A DNA stretch of 64,000 nucleotides from NORP240 sp942492445 (GCA_942492445.1 CALOEW010000043.1:50092-114091), one strand, 5' to 3'. Positions 1 to 9,824 are shown, numbered from the stretch's first letter. The notes: generated by a model from the letters alone, not told the origin. Numbers and translations: made by a program.

Positions 1-1
1 G

Positions 2-484
2 AGCGGGTGGACAATCAATGTAATGAGCGAGGAAGACGCGGCGGTCAAGCAGCAACAGGAAGCTAACAGCTATATCGAAATGTTCAAGGATAAACTTGAA
101 GTCGATGACGATGTGGCCGAAGTGCTGGTGCAGGAAGGGTTTACGTCACTGGAAGAAATAGCCTATGTGCCGCTGGACGAAATTCTGGCCATCGAGGGGT
201 TTGACGAGGATATCGCCAACGAGCTGCGCAACCGGGCCAAGGACGCTTTGCTTACCCAGGCTATAGCGTCCGAAGAGGATCTGTCCAGAGCCAACATAGC
301 CGACGATCTGTTGAATATGGAAGGCATGAATGATCAGCTGGCATTGGCTCTTTCCAAGATGGGTATCCTTTCCATGGAAGATCTGGCAGAGCAATCAGTG
401 GACGAGCTGATGGATATTGAGGACATGGACGAAGTACGAGCTGGCCATCTGATCATGACTGCGAGAGCCCCGTGGTTTGAATGA
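2..484 (+). CDS. nusA: Transcription termination/antitermination factor NusA, C-terminal part
   Basis: The window opens inside nusA; the reading frame is open from base 2 and the visible part begins SGWTINVMSEEDAA, the junction after the KH domains. What follows are the two acidic helix-hairpin-helix repeats typical of gammaproteobacterial NusA (around GFTSLEEIAYVPLDEILAIE and ILSMEDLAEQSVDELMDIE), ending in ARAPWFE. NusA binds RNA polymerase and nascent RNA to control pausing, termination and antitermination; the C-terminal repeats contact the polymerase alpha subunit. infB follows after 40 bases, as in most bacteria. An internal ATG at 23 is not the true start. Confidence 0.95.
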   Translation, partial: SGWTINVMSEEDAAVKQQQEANSYIEMFKDKLEVDDDVAEVLVQEGFTSLEEIAYVPLDEILAIEGFDEDIANELRNRAKDALLTQAIASEEDLSRANIADDLLNMEGMNDQLALALSKMGILSMEDLAEQSVDELMDIEDMDEVRAGHLIMTARAPWFE

Positions 485-524
485 TCGAGAGGTCCGTGTG
501 GTAAGAATCTAAGGGGTATTGTCA

Positions 525-3089
525 ATGGCAGATGTAACAGTTAAAGAACTTGCCAGAGTGGTAGGTGTGACGGAGGATAAGCTTCTAGCCCAGATCAAAG
601 AAGCAGGTCTCCCTCATACCAGCCCTGATGAGACCATTACTAATGATGACAAGAATACTCTGTTGTTATTCTTGCGGCGGGGTCATGGCAATCGGGAAGC
701 TTCAGATGCCGCCCCGCGAAAAATCACCCTGAAACGAAAGACCCTTGCGACTCTGAAGTCATCGCCAGGCCATGGGCGTGGCAAAACCGTAAACGTGGAA
801 GTTCGCAAAAAGCGCACTTACGTAAAGCGCAGCGCATTGCCGGATCAGGAAAAAGAGGTTATAGAGCAGGAAGCGGAAGCGGCTGAAGCTGAGCAGCAGC
901 TGGAAGCAAATGCAGCGGAAGCTACAGTGGCAGCTTCACAAACTGAAGTGGCAGCACAGGGTGAAGAGTCAAGCTCCAGTGAACAGGTTTCAGGGGAGCC
1001 GGCGGCTGAAAAAGCGGGCCCCGTCTCAGCGGCCGTTGAAACGCCTATACTGCAGGAGCCGGAACAAGCTAAAGCGGGTCGTCCTGTTCCGAAACGTAAA
1101 CCGGCACATGAACCCGAAGAAGAAGATCGTGGTGCTGAAAAGAAGGGGCACAAGCACAAGGACAAGTCACTGCGACGCCAGGCCAGGGAGCGAGCGCCTA
1201 CTGCAGACGATTTCGTGCTGGAGGACGGAGAATACGCAGAGGTGGAAAGCCATGTCCGTCGTGGCGGACGGAAAGCCAAGGCGAGGATGGCCAGCAAGCG
1301 CCACGCCTTCGAGAAGCCGACCGAGTTCATCACCAGGGAAATCACCATCGGTGAGGCTAACACCGTGGCAGAGCTGGCACAGAAAATGTCAGTCAAGGCT
1401 GCTGAAGTGGTCAAGGTACTTTTCAAGATGGGTGTCATGGCAACTATCAATCAGGTGCTGGACCGTGATACCTCGACCCTTCTCATTGAGGAATTGGGTC
1501 ATCGGGCCAGGTTTGTCTCAGTGGATGCTGTCGAGGAACAACTTTACGAGGATCTTGCTCAGCACGAAGGTAAAAAGGAGATTGTCAGGGCGCCAGTTGT
1601 CACGGTTATGGGTCACGTGGACCATGGTAAGACTTCTCTGCTGGATTATATTCGCAAATCGACGGTGGTTTCCCATGAGGCCGGCGGAATTACTCAGCAC
1701 ATTGGTGCGTATCATGTGGATACCGAGCATGGCATGGTGAGTTTTCTGGATACTCCAGGCCATGCCGCATTCAGTGCCATGCGTTCGCGAGGCGCCAAGG
1801 CAACTGATGTGGTTATTCTGGTAGTGGCCGCCGACGATGGGGTAATGCCTCAGACTGAAGAGGCGGTCAATCACGCCAGGGCTGCGAATGTGCCAATTGT
1901 CGTTGCCATTAACAAGATTGACAAGGAAAACGCAGATCCTGACAAAGTTAAGAACGAACTCGCAACTCTGAATGTGATTCCGGAACAGTGGGGCGGAGAT
2001 ACTCAGTTTGTCGAAGTTTCGGCGCATACAGGCGAGGGTATTGAGGATCTGCTGGAGGCGATACTCCTGCAGGCCGAATTGCTGGAGCTCAAGGCTTACA
2101 TCGATGTGCCGGGCAGTGGTATTGTCATCGAGTCTAGACTTGACAAGGGGCGCGGACCGGTTGCGTCGGTGCTGGTTCAGAACGGTGTACTGAAAGCCGG
2201 TGACATAGTGCTGGCAGGCCATGAGTACGGTCGGGTGCGGGCACTTATCGACGAGAACGGCAACGATACCAAATCTGCCGGACCTTCCATCCCGGTGGAG
2301 ATTCTTGGCCTTACCGGCGTGCCGGAGGCAGGTGATGAGTTTGTAGTGGTCAAGGACGAGAAGAAAGCCCGGGAAGTTGCAGAGTTTCGCCGGGACCGGA
2401 CCAAGGACAGTCAGCATGCTCTGCAGCAGACAGCCAAATTGGATTCCCTGTTCGCCGGTATTGGAAAGGACGAAAAGAAAATTTTCAACGTCATTGTCAA
2501 AGGGGATGTGCGGGGCTCCGTGGAAGCCATAAATTCTTCCCTGCAGAGCCTGGGTAACGAAGAGGTCGAGATCAATGTGGTTTCTTCCGGAGTCGGGGGG
2601 ATCACGGAAACCGACGCGCACCTGGCTGCCACGTCAACGGCTATGATCATTGGCTTCAATGTGAGAGCGGATCGCGCTGCCCGGGATGTGGTCGAGAACG
2701 AAGGGCTGGAGATGCGTTATTACAATGTGATTTACGATGTCATCGATGATGCTCGGGCTATTCTGGGCGGCATGCTGAAACCGGAGCTGCGCGAGGAGAT
2801 AGTTGGTGTCGCCGAAGTTAGGGACGTGTTCAATTCACCCAAATTCGGGCAGATCGCCGGCAGCATGGTTATTGAAGGAACCGTATACCGCAACAAGCCT
2901 ATCCGGGTGCTGAGGGATAATGTGGTAATTTACGAAGGCGAGTTGGAATCCCTGCGTCGGTTCAAGGATGATGCCAACGAAGTACGCAACGGCATGGAGT
3001 GCGGAATTGGTGTCAGGAACTACAATGATGTTCGCGTGGGTGACAAGATTGAAGTCTATGAAACCCAGGAAGTAGCGCGGACTCTGTAG
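525..3089 (+). CDS. infB: Translation initiation factor IF-2
   Basis: GTPase that places initiator fMet-tRNA on the 30S subunit and promotes subunit joining. The 854-residue protein starts MADVTVKELARVVG (IF2 N-terminal fold), has a long Ala/Glu/Lys-rich linker, a second IF2_N fold near residues 265-320, then the G domain with GHVDHGKT (about 363-370), DTPGH (about 409-413) and NKID (about 463-466), and the C-terminal barrel and fMet-tRNA-binding domains. I place the start at ATG 525 because AAGGGG at 511-516 sits 8 bases upstream; a TTG two codons earlier would be only 2 bases from that site. It lies between nusA and rbfA in the usual operon. Confidence 0.98.
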   Translation: MADVTVKELARVVGVTEDKLLAQIKEAGLPHTSPDETITNDDKNTLLLFLRRGHGNREASDAAPRKITLKRKTLATLKSSPGHGRGKTVNVEVRKKRTYVKRSALPDQEKEVIEQEAEAAEAEQQLEANAAEATVAASQTEVAAQGEESSSSEQVSGEPAAEKAGPVSAAVETPILQEPEQAKAGRPVPKRKPAHEPEEEDRGAEKKGHKHKDKSLRRQARERAPTADDFVLEDGEYAEVESHVRRGGRKAKARMASKRHAFEKPTEFITREITIGEANTVAELAQKMSVKAAEVVKVLFKMGVMATINQVLDRDTSTLLIEELGHRARFVSVDAVEEQLYEDLAQHEGKKEIVRAPVVTVMGHVDHGKTSLLDYIRKSTVVSHEAGGITQHIGAYHVDTEHGMVSFLDTPGHAAFSAMRSRGAKATDVVILVVAADDGVMPQTEEAVNHARAANVPIVVAINKIDKENADPDKVKNELATLNVIPEQWGGDTQFVEVSAHTGEGIEDLLEAILLQAELLELKAYIDVPGSGIVIESRLDKGRGPVASVLVQNGVLKAGDIVLAGHEYGRVRALIDENGNDTKSAGPSIPVEILGLTGVPEAGDEFVVVKDEKKAREVAEFRRDRTKDSQHALQQTAKLDSLFAGIGKDEKKIFNVIVKGDVRGSVEAINSSLQSLGNEEVEINVVSSGVGGITETDAHLAATSTAMIIGFNVRADRAARDVVENEGLEMRYYNVIYDVIDDARAILGGMLKPELREEIVGVAEVRDVFNSPKFGQIAGSMVIEGTVYRNKPIRVLRDNVVIYEGELESLRRFKDDANEVRNGMECGIGVRNYNDVRVGDKIEVYETQEVARTL

Positions 3090-3130
3090 TTATCGGCAGT
3101 TCTAATGCAATCGGTCCGGTCGGCAGGTTA

Positions 3131-3550
3131 ATGGCAGAACAATCAACAAGGCTACAGCGTATAGCTGATCTGATTCAGCGGGAATTGGCGGTGTTGATCC
3201 AGCTGGAAATCAGCGACCCCCGAATCGGCATGGTTTCAGTGACCGGTGTGGATGTCAGCAGGGATCTGGGGTATGCCAATGTCTATGTCTCTGTGCTGAA
3301 TTCACCGGGCGGAGAAGGGCGCAGCGCAGGTGGAGAGCCCGAAGGTGATCTGGACAGATTGGAAGTAGAGGAGAATATCAAGGCATTGAACAAGGCCGCC
3401 GGGTATCTTCGCAGCCTGCTTGCCAGGCGATTGAAACTAAGGACTACCCCCAAGCTCAAGTTTCACTACGATGCGACCCTGAGACAGGGTAACCGGCTTT
3501 CCTCGCTCATAGACGATGCGTTGGAAGCTGACCGGAAATTGCATTCCTGA
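3131..3550 (+). CDS. rbfA: 30S ribosome-binding factor RbfA
   Basis: Small KH-like protein (139 aa) that binds the 30S subunit during late 16S rRNA maturation and is needed for growth in the cold. Family features are visible: TRLQRIADLIQRELA at the N-terminus, ISDPRIGMVSVTGVDVSRDL in the core and KLKFHYDATLRQGNRLSSLI near the C-terminus. There is an acidic/Gly insertion around residues 58-75 (GGEGRSAGGEPEGDLDRLE) that E. coli RbfA lacks. It follows infB by 41 bases and precedes truB by 37, so it is almost certainly cotranscribed with both. Confidence 0.97.
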   Translation: MAEQSTRLQRIADLIQRELAVLIQLEISDPRIGMVSVTGVDVSRDLGYANVYVSVLNSPGGEGRSAGGEPEGDLDRLEVEENIKALNKAAGYLRSLLARRLKLRTTPKLKFHYDATLRQGNRLSSLIDDALEADRKLHS

Positions 3551-3587
3551 ACCCGGAATAAGGCAGGAAATAGAAGGAAACATACCG

Positions 3588-4529
3588 TTGGGCAGGCCAA
3601 GAAACAGACGTGGCAGTAACAGGGGCAGGGTTGTAAACGGAATCCTGGTGCTGGACAAGGCGCAAGGATTGAGTTCGAACGAGGCGTTGCAGAAGGTAAA
3701 ACGGCTGTATAACGCCCGTAAAGCAGGGCATACTGGCAGCCTTGACCCGCTGGCCACCGGCGTTCTGCCTCTGTGTTTCGGTGAGGCCACTAAACTGTCA
3801 CAGTTTTTGCTGGAATCCGACAAGCGTTACCGGGTAACGATATCGCTGGGAATACGAACGGATACCGGTGATGCGGAAGGCAGGGTCATTGAGCAGTCAG
3901 AACGCTTCTCTGTTGATGCCCCTCAGATAAGGCAGGCCCTGACGCGGTTCACGGGTACTATCGAGCAGATTCCGCCGATGTACTCGGCGATCAAGCAACA
4001 GGGAGTCCCGCTCTACAAGCTGGCACGGGAAGGAATAGAAGTTGACAGGGCCAGTCGTGAAATCACGGTTTACAGCATAGATCTGTTGCACTTCGAAGAC
4101 CGGGAATTGCAGATAGACGTACATTGCAGTAAGGGTACCTACATACGCACTCTGGCCGACGATCTCGGTAATCTGCTTGGCTGTGGGGCCCACGTTAAGG
4201 CATTGAGACGGACACAGGCGGGCGTATTCAAAGAGTCTGACAGCGTCACACTGAAGCATCTGGAGGAAATCCGCCAGGCTGCGGATGCGAATGATTTCAA
4301 TGCCCTGGACAGGTTCCTGGTCCCCATGGACACGGCGGTGGAAAACCTGCCCGAAGTCAAGCTGCCGGATTTGACCGCCGATTGGATCAAGCAGGGGCAA
4401 CCGGTTCTTGTCAGGCATCTGCCCGCAGATGGGCTGGTGCGGCTGTACCAGGGCGAACAGTTTATTGGAATAGGAAGTATTCTGGACGACGGGCGAGTGG
4501 CACCGCGTCGAATGATTACGGATCAATGA
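3588..4529 (+). CDS. truB: tRNA pseudouridine(55) synthase TruB
   Basis: Makes the universal pseudouridine 55 in the T loop of tRNAs. The protein has the catalytic motif GHTGSLDPLATG (Asp near residue 53), the RTDTGDAEG motif, CSKGTYIRTLADDLG and a C-terminal PUA-like tail ending GRVAPRRMI. The frame is open further upstream, with an ATG at 3516 inside rbfA, but homology begins at GRPRNRRGSNRGRVVNGILVLDK. I therefore choose TTG 3588, which has AAGGAA at 3574-3579, giving 313 residues, the usual length. Confidence 0.95.
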   Translation: MGRPRNRRGSNRGRVVNGILVLDKAQGLSSNEALQKVKRLYNARKAGHTGSLDPLATGVLPLCFGEATKLSQFLLESDKRYRVTISLGIRTDTGDAEGRVIEQSERFSVDAPQIRQALTRFTGTIEQIPPMYSAIKQQGVPLYKLAREGIEVDRASREITVYSIDLLHFEDRELQIDVHCSKGTYIRTLADDLGNLLGCGAHVKALRRTQAGVFKESDSVTLKHLEEIRQAADANDFNALDRFLVPMDTAVENLPEVKLPDLTADWIKQGQPVLVRHLPADGLVRLYQGEQFIGIGSILDDGRVAPRRMITDQ

Positions 4530-4636
4530 AGATCCGGGATGCCGGGGAGCGGAATCAATAACATTCCCGGGCCCTATGGACCACCAGGTAACTACTAATA
4601 TGCGTGGTTATTCTGGAACTGCAGGGACGTTGCCGT

Positions 4637-4668
4637 CGCTGGCCTGAGAGTGGCCGGCGTGGCTTTTA
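4637..4668 (+). terminator. Hairpin with short T-run between truB and rpsO
   Basis: CGCTGGCC (4637-4644) can pair with GGCCGGCG (4652-4659), with one G-T pair and a 7-base loop; TGGCTTTTATC follows. This could end part of the nusA-truB transcript or attenuate readthrough into rpsO. The T-run is short, so termination strength is uncertain. Confidence 0.45.
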
Positions 4669-4698
4669 TCTGACCGCATATTAATACGGAGCAATGTA

Positions 4699-4968
4699 AT
4701 GGCTTTATCAGCTGAAAAGAAAGAATCGATTATTAAAGAATTCGCGATCAAAGATGGCGATACCGGATCTCCCGAGGTCCAGGTTGCACTCCTGACTGAA
4801 AATATCAATCACCTTCAGGCACATTTCAAAGAGCACGCTCACGACCACCATTCTCGCAGGGGTCTCATACGCATGGTCAACAGCCGCAGAAAGCTGCTTG
4901 ACTATCTTAAGCGCAAGGATCTTGAACGCTACGCGACACTGATCAAGCGCCTCGGTCTGCGTCGATAA
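4699..4968 (+). CDS. rpsO: 30S ribosomal protein S15
   Basis: 89-residue primary rRNA-binding protein of the 30S platform; binds the 16S central domain. The sequence is canonical: MALSAEKKESIIKEFA, DTGSPEVQVALLTENI, the HxxDHHSRRGL stretch and LDYLKRKDLERYATLIKRLGLRR. GGAG at 4687-4690 precedes the ATG by 8 bases. It lies between truB and pnp as in E. coli, where S15 represses its own translation through its leader; the 169-base spacer upstream leaves room for such a leader, but I did not identify the pseudoknot. Confidence 0.98.
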   Translation: MALSAEKKESIIKEFAIKDGDTGSPEVQVALLTENINHLQAHFKEHAHDHHSRRGLIRMVNSRRKLLDYLKRKDLERYATLIKRLGLRR

Positions 4969-4983
4969 TCAAAATTAAATCCA

Positions 4984-5017
4984 GCGGGCCATGCAGGAAT
5001 ACAGACTCGTGGCCCGT
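4984..5017 (+). promoter_or_regulatory. Stem-loop in the rpsO-pnp spacer
   Basis: CGGGCCA (4985-4991) is exactly complementary to TGGCCCG (5010-5016) across an 18-base loop, 20 bases before the pnp start codon. In E. coli a stem in this position is cut by RNase III and is the basis of PNPase autoregulation; the same role here is inferred from position only. There is no following T-run, so it is not an intrinsic terminator. Confidence 0.45.
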
Positions 5018-5036
5018 GCAGAATTAGGAAAGTACT

Positions 5037-7157
5037 ATGTTTAATCCAGTAAGGAAATCGTTCCAGTTCGGCGACCAGCTGGTCACCCTGGAAACGGGGA
5101 AGATAGCCAGGCAGGCGACTGGAGCAGTTGTAGTCACAATGGGAGATACCCGGGTACTTGCAACCGTTGTGGGTAAGAAGACCGTTTCACCTGGTGCAGG
5201 ATTTTTCCCTTTGACCGTCAACTATCAGGAAAAAACCTACGCTGTGGGTAAAATTCCCGGCGGATTTTTCAAGCGTGAGGGCAGGCCAACAGAAAAGGAG
5301 ACCCTGACTTCACGACTGATTGATCGGCCTATCCGCCCTTTGTTTCCGAAAGGCTTTATGAACGAAGTGCAGGTTATCGTCACTGTAATCTCTGCCAGCA
5401 AGGATCAGGATCCGGACATTGCCGGCATGCTCGGTGCATCTGCAGCACTGGCGATTTCCGGCGTTCCGTTTCTGGAACCCATCGGCGGTGCCCGAGTCGG
5501 CTTCGATCCGGAAAATGGCTATATTCTGAATCCAGGCAAAACGCAGCTGGAGACATCGCGGCTGGACATGGTAGTGGCAGGCACCCGATCGGCCGTACTG
5601 ATGGTGGAGTCGGAGGCGCGGGAACTGACTGAAGATCAGATGCTGGGTGCGGTCCTGTATGGCCACCAGGAAATGCAGGTTGCCATCGATGCAATCAACG
5701 AATTGAAGCAGGATGCCGGCAAACCAAGCTGGGACTGGCAACCATCCGAGACCAACCAGGTATTGCAGGATGCGCTCTCGGAAGCCTTCGCCGAGCGGCT
5801 TACCGAAGCGTATCAGGTTTCAGACAAGATGCAGCGTTACGATACCGTAAACCAGTTACGGGAAGCAGCGATAGAGCAATTTGCCAATGAAAACACTGAG
5901 GTGACGGGAAGTGAAGTGTCTGATGTATTCAGCACTCTGGAGAAGAAGATTGTCAGAGATCGCATTCTCGCGGGTCAGCCACGAATCGACGGCCGCGACA
6001 CGCGCACTGTTCGCGATATCGAAGTGGAAGTGGGAGTGCTTCCCAAGGCTCATGGTTCAGCGCTGTTTACCCGTGGTGAAACTCAGGCGCTGGTTGTCAC
6101 CACTCTTGGTGCCATCCGCGATGCACAGTTGATCGAAGGGCTTGAAGGTACCAAGAAAGACAGTTTCATGCTGCACTATAACTTCCCGCCTTACTCGGTA
6201 GGTGAAACCGGCTTCATGAGTGGCCCGAAACGGCGTGAAATCGGGCACGGTCGTCTTGCCAAGCGGGGGGTAATGGCGGTTATGCCGAAGGAAGAGGATT
6301 TCCCCTATGCGATTCGCGTGGTATCGGAAATCACCGAGTCGAACGGCTCAAGCTCCATGGCTTCGGTATGCGGGTCCAGCCTGTCCCTTATGGATGCCGG
6401 TGTTCCGCTCAGCTCGCCAGTTGCGGGTGTGGCGATGGGATTGATCAAGGAAGATGAAAAGTTCGCTGTGCTGACCGACATTCTGGGAGACGAAGATCAC
6501 CTCGGTGACATGGATTTCAAGGTGGCGGGGACTACCAATGGCGTGACTGCGCTGCAGATGGACATCAAGATCCAGGGAATTACCGAGCAGATCATGGAGA
6601 TAGCACTGCAGCAGGCCCAGGAGGCGCGTTTGCATATTCTCGGTGAGATGAACAAGGTAATTTCAGTTTCACGGGATCAGGTTTCCGAAAACGCACCTTC
6701 CATGGCGACTCTCAAGATCGATGCGGACAAGATCCGTGATGTGATAGGTAAAGGCGGCGCCGTTATCCGTGGAATTACCGAGGACACCGGTGCATCGATT
6801 GACATTGACGACGATGGCAACATACGAATCTATGGTGAGGATGCAACCTCCAGAGATGCTGCAATCGAGGCAATCGAAGCAATCACGGCGGAGGCGGAAG
6901 TAGGCAGGTTGTACAAGGGCAAGGTAGCCCGCATCGTCGATTTCGGTGCCTTTGTCACTATCCTTCCGGGTAAGGACGGTCTGGTGCACATATCGCAGAT
7001 CTCCAAGGAGCGGGTCGAGAATATCAGCGAATACCTCACTGAAGGCCAGGAAGTACTGGTGAAGGTGCTGGATCTTGATGCAAGAGGCCGTATCAAGCTG
7101 AGCATCAAGGAAATCACCGACGAAGAGAAACAGGAATTCGCCGCCGAAGCACTTTAG
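5037..7157 (+). CDS. pnp: Polyribonucleotide nucleotidyltransferase (PNPase)
   Basis: 3'-5' phosphorolytic exoribonuclease and degradosome component that shortens mRNA using phosphate. The 706-residue protein has two RNase PH folds (first about 10-140, second about 310-540, with FMLHYNFPPYSVGE and GRLAKRGV), a KH domain near 555-615 with the GKGG loop, and an S1 domain near 622-692 (GKVARIVDFGAFVTILPG). Length and domain order are standard. AGGA at 5026-5029 gives the ATG 5037 start. A strong terminator follows, closing the operon. Confidence 0.98.
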   Translation: MFNPVRKSFQFGDQLVTLETGKIARQATGAVVVTMGDTRVLATVVGKKTVSPGAGFFPLTVNYQEKTYAVGKIPGGFFKREGRPTEKETLTSRLIDRPIRPLFPKGFMNEVQVIVTVISASKDQDPDIAGMLGASAALAISGVPFLEPIGGARVGFDPENGYILNPGKTQLETSRLDMVVAGTRSAVLMVESEARELTEDQMLGAVLYGHQEMQVAIDAINELKQDAGKPSWDWQPSETNQVLQDALSEAFAERLTEAYQVSDKMQRYDTVNQLREAAIEQFANENTEVTGSEVSDVFSTLEKKIVRDRILAGQPRIDGRDTRTVRDIEVEVGVLPKAHGSALFTRGETQALVVTTLGAIRDAQLIEGLEGTKKDSFMLHYNFPPYSVGETGFMSGPKRREIGHGRLAKRGVMAVMPKEEDFPYAIRVVSEITESNGSSSMASVCGSSLSLMDAGVPLSSPVAGVAMGLIKEDEKFAVLTDILGDEDHLGDMDFKVAGTTNGVTALQMDIKIQGITEQIMEIALQQAQEARLHILGEMNKVISVSRDQVSENAPSMATLKIDADKIRDVIGKGGAVIRGITEDTGASIDIDDDGNIRIYGEDATSRDAAIEAIEAITAEAEVGRLYKGKVARIVDFGAFVTILPGKDGLVHISQISKERVENISEYLTEGQEVLVKVLDLDARGRIKLSIKEITDEEKQEFAAEAL

Positions 7158-7180
7158 CAATCTGCTCCAGCGACCTGGGA

Positions 7181-7213
7181 AAAGCCCGGCCTCCCTGTGG
7201 AGGGTGGGCTTTT
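7181..7213 (+). terminator. Intrinsic terminator after pnp
   Basis: AAAGCCC (7181-7187) pairs with GGGCTTT (7206-7212), and CCTCC (7190-7194) with GGAGG (7199-7203) inside a small internal loop; the 3' arm runs into TTTTTA. It lies 24 bases past the pnp stop and ends the nusA-pnp operon. Confidence 0.85.
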
Positions 7214-7694
7214 TATTTCCGGAACCATTGCTGTCCCGCATTCTTTCTTAAGAAGAACCAATTTCGCTGGAAAGTAGACAGGGCTTCTCTGGACTCAAGC
7301 CTTGTGGACATGATTCCGCGGGACAGTAATGTTCCGGAACAGCAGGCTGGTTGGAAAAAATTCCCTGTCACTTTTCCTCGGATCGCCATCAATACGGCAA
7401 ATTTCCACCAGTGCGCCGCGGGTGTGCTTACACCGGTATGGCGACTTGGTTAAACTAGGGAACCTCTGATTAAGTCCCACAACGCTCTGCGAGAGTCATC
7501 GCGGTATTGCAGTAAGGCGCGTGCGCGGGAATGGCACCCAACACACGAAGCAGCGACGGTTCCCTGGTGCCTTGCACTGCCTTGACAGGCCGACGCATGC
7601 CGGTAGCACTGTCGCTCGCCAGCAGACTTGCCTGAGGTGGGTAGGGTGAAGGTGCACTGTAAGCCGGGTAATTTCGAAGAAGTGAGGATCCGCG
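7214..7694. other. Intergenic stretch between pnp and the M13 peptidase gene
   Basis: 481 bases without a convincing gene. It carries a long copy of the dispersed GGGAACCTCTGATTAA repeat from 7457 (listed separately). I see no clear -35/-10 pair, though the peptidase promoter must lie here or within the repeat. Confidence 0.6.
7457..7603 (+). repeat. Dispersed repeat, long copy A
   Basis: Begins AGGGAACCTCTGATTAAGTC and aligns for about 80 bases with the copy at 38315 (same GGTATTGC, AGGCGC and GGAATGG blocks in the same order); both copies reach a GATGCCGG/GCATGCCGG end about 150 bases on. It lies wholly in a spacer. The first 80 bases are the best supported; the distal half is diverged. 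Confidence 0.75.
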
Positions 7695-9824
7695 ATGAAA
7701 CCAAGCATACAACTCCTGGTCAGTGTTGGAGCCACAATGCTGGCATCCTGCGGCCCGGTGGAGCAGGACAGTCTGGGCGACATGGAAACACCCCCTGACC
7801 ACCCGATTGCTGCGGATGTCAGCGTTGCCCATGTCCCGGAATCAACTGCCGGTGCTGTGCTGGGCGACTGGGGCATCGATCTGGGCAATCGCGACCTGCA
7901 GACCCACCCGGGCGACGATTTTTTCCAGTATGCCAGTGGCGAGTGGGTGGAAAATTTTGAAATTCCTTCCGATAAGAGTCGCTATGGCGCTTTTGATATC
8001 CTGCGCGACCGGTCCGATGAACGCATTCGCACAATAGTCGAAGAACTGGTCAGCAGCGAACCCGCTTCGGGCTCGCTGGAGCAGAAGATTGCCGATTACT
8101 ACCTCAGTTTCATGGACACGGAGAGCCTGAACCGGCTTGGCATCGACCCGTTGCGACCGGCTCTGGCTCAAGTGGCGGCAATCGAAACCCGGGGCGACCT
8201 GATCGATGCGCTGGGAAGTGCGCGGTTGCGGGCCAGCTCCAGTCCCATCGGCTTCGGAATCGGGCCGGACCGGATCGACCCCGACCGCAATCAGCTTCGC
8301 CTGGTCATTACCGGCATCAGTCTGCCCGATCGGGACTACTACCTGGAGAATGACCCGAGGTTTGAGGAAGTACGCCGGGAGTTCAGCAATCACGTGGCAA
8401 CGCTTTTCAGCTTCGCGGGCTTTGTGGACAGTGCCGGAATGGCTGACACGGTGCTGGAGATCGAAACGCGGCTTGCCCAACACATGTGGCCGAGAGCGCA
8501 GCGCCGGGATCGTGATCTTACCTATAATCCAATGACCTACACTGAGCTTAAAGCGGAGTACGGGCCCCTGGACTGGGATCGGTATTTTGAGGCCGCCGGA
8601 GTGGATCTGGAGAAACTTGATGATGTGAATGTCAATTATCCCAGCGCCATGTCGCCGGTAATTGCAATGATAAACGAGTTGCCTCTGGACGATTGGAAAA
8701 ACTACCTGTCCTATCACCTTATCAGCAATCACTCCGGAATCCTTTCCGAGAACATAGACGCCGAGAATTTCCGCTTTTACTCCACCGTGTTACAAGGCAT
8801 TCCCGAACAGCGGGACAGGTGGGAGCGGGCGGTTTCCCGGGTTGGCGCATTGAACAGCCTCGGCGAGGCCTTGGGAAGGGTCTATGTGGAGAAGTATTTT
8901 CCCGAGTCAGCCAAGCTGCAGATGGAACAGTTGGTTGAAAATCTGCGGACCGCACTTGCAGGTAGTATTGAGCAGAACGACTGGATGGACGATGCAACCC
9001 GTGAGGAAGCACTGCTCAAGCTGGATTCCTTCCGGCCTAAGATTGCTTATCCCGATGTCTGGAAAGATCTCAACCCCATCCAGATCGCACGTGATGACTT
9101 GTTCAACAACGCCCGAAATGTCCGGGAATTTTTTTACTGGGACGATGTCAACCGGCTGGGTCAGCCTACCGATCGGGAAGAGTGGGGGATGACGCCGCAG
9201 ACGGTAAATGCCTATTACAACTCTTCGTTCAACGAAATCGTCTTTCCAGCCGGTATCCTGCAGCCGCCCTTCTTTGATCCGGCTGCTGATCTGGCTGTCA
9301 ATTACGGCGGTATTGGTGCAGTGATCGGTCATGAAATGGGCCACGGCTTTGACGATCAGGGGTCAAAATCCGATTATCAGGGCGTTCAGCGTGACTGGTG
9401 GACTGCGGCTGCGCGAGCCGCATTCGATGCGCGCACTGCCGCTCTGGCCGACCAGTACAATCAGTACCAGCCGGTGCCCGGAAACTTCGTGGACGGGCAG
9501 TTTACCCTGGGGGAAAACATAGGCGACGTAGGCGGACTGTCGATGGCCTACCGTGCCTACCGCATTGCCCTGAACGGTGAAGAACCGCCGGTGATGGACG
9601 GATTGACCGGAGACCAGCGTTTCTTCCTTTCCTGGGCCCAGGTCTGGCAGTCAAAGATAAGGGAGGACGCCCTGGTTTCCCAGCTCAAATCCGACCCGCA
9701 TTCACCGGCGCTGTACCGGGTTAACGGAGTCGTGCGAAACCAGGATGCCTGGTACCAGGCGTTCAGGGTTGAACCCGGTCATGCGCTCTATCTGGCGCCG
9801 GAGAACCGGGTTCGAATCTGGTAA
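7695..9824 (+). CDS. M13-family zinc metallopeptidase lipoprotein (PepO/neprilysin-like)
   Basis: Exported zinc endopeptidase. A lipobox LASC puts the lipid-bearing Cys at about residue 19, so the enzyme is probably anchored in an envelope membrane. Family motifs are complete: NAYYNSSFNEIVFPAGILQ, HEMGH at about 546-550 (zinc ligands and catalytic Glu), ENIGD at about 607-611 (third ligand and Asp), and the C-terminal RIW. At 709 residues it matches the usual length once the linker after the lipobox is counted. It stands alone, with no cotranscribed partner. The family cleaves short peptides; the substrate here is unknown. Confidence 0.93.
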   Translation: MKPSIQLLVSVGATMLASCGPVEQDSLGDMETPPDHPIAADVSVAHVPESTAGAVLGDWGIDLGNRDLQTHPGDDFFQYASGEWVENFEIPSDKSRYGAFDILRDRSDERIRTIVEELVSSEPASGSLEQKIADYYLSFMDTESLNRLGIDPLRPALAQVAAIETRGDLIDALGSARLRASSSPIGFGIGPDRIDPDRNQLRLVITGISLPDRDYYLENDPRFEEVRREFSNHVATLFSFAGFVDSAGMADTVLEIETRLAQHMWPRAQRRDRDLTYNPMTYTELKAEYGPLDWDRYFEAAGVDLEKLDDVNVNYPSAMSPVIAMINELPLDDWKNYLSYHLISNHSGILSENIDAENFRFYSTVLQGIPEQRDRWERAVSRVGALNSLGEALGRVYVEKYFPESAKLQMEQLVENLRTALAGSIEQNDWMDDATREEALLKLDSFRPKIAYPDVWKDLNPIQIARDDLFNNARNVREFFYWDDVNRLGQPTDREEWGMTPQTVNAYYNSSFNEIVFPAGILQPPFFDPAADLAVNYGGIGAVIGHEMGHGFDDQGSKSDYQGVQRDWWTAAARAAFDARTAALADQYNQYQPVPGNFVDGQFTLGENIGDVGGLSMAYRAYRIALNGEEPPVMDGLTGDQRFFLSWAQVWQSKIREDALVSQLKSDPHSPALYRVNGVVRNQDAWYQAFRVEPGHALYLAPENRVRIW

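Noticed and set aside
1518..2621. 367-codon open frame antisense to infB
   Set aside because: Lies within the infB G domain coding region; no product recognised.
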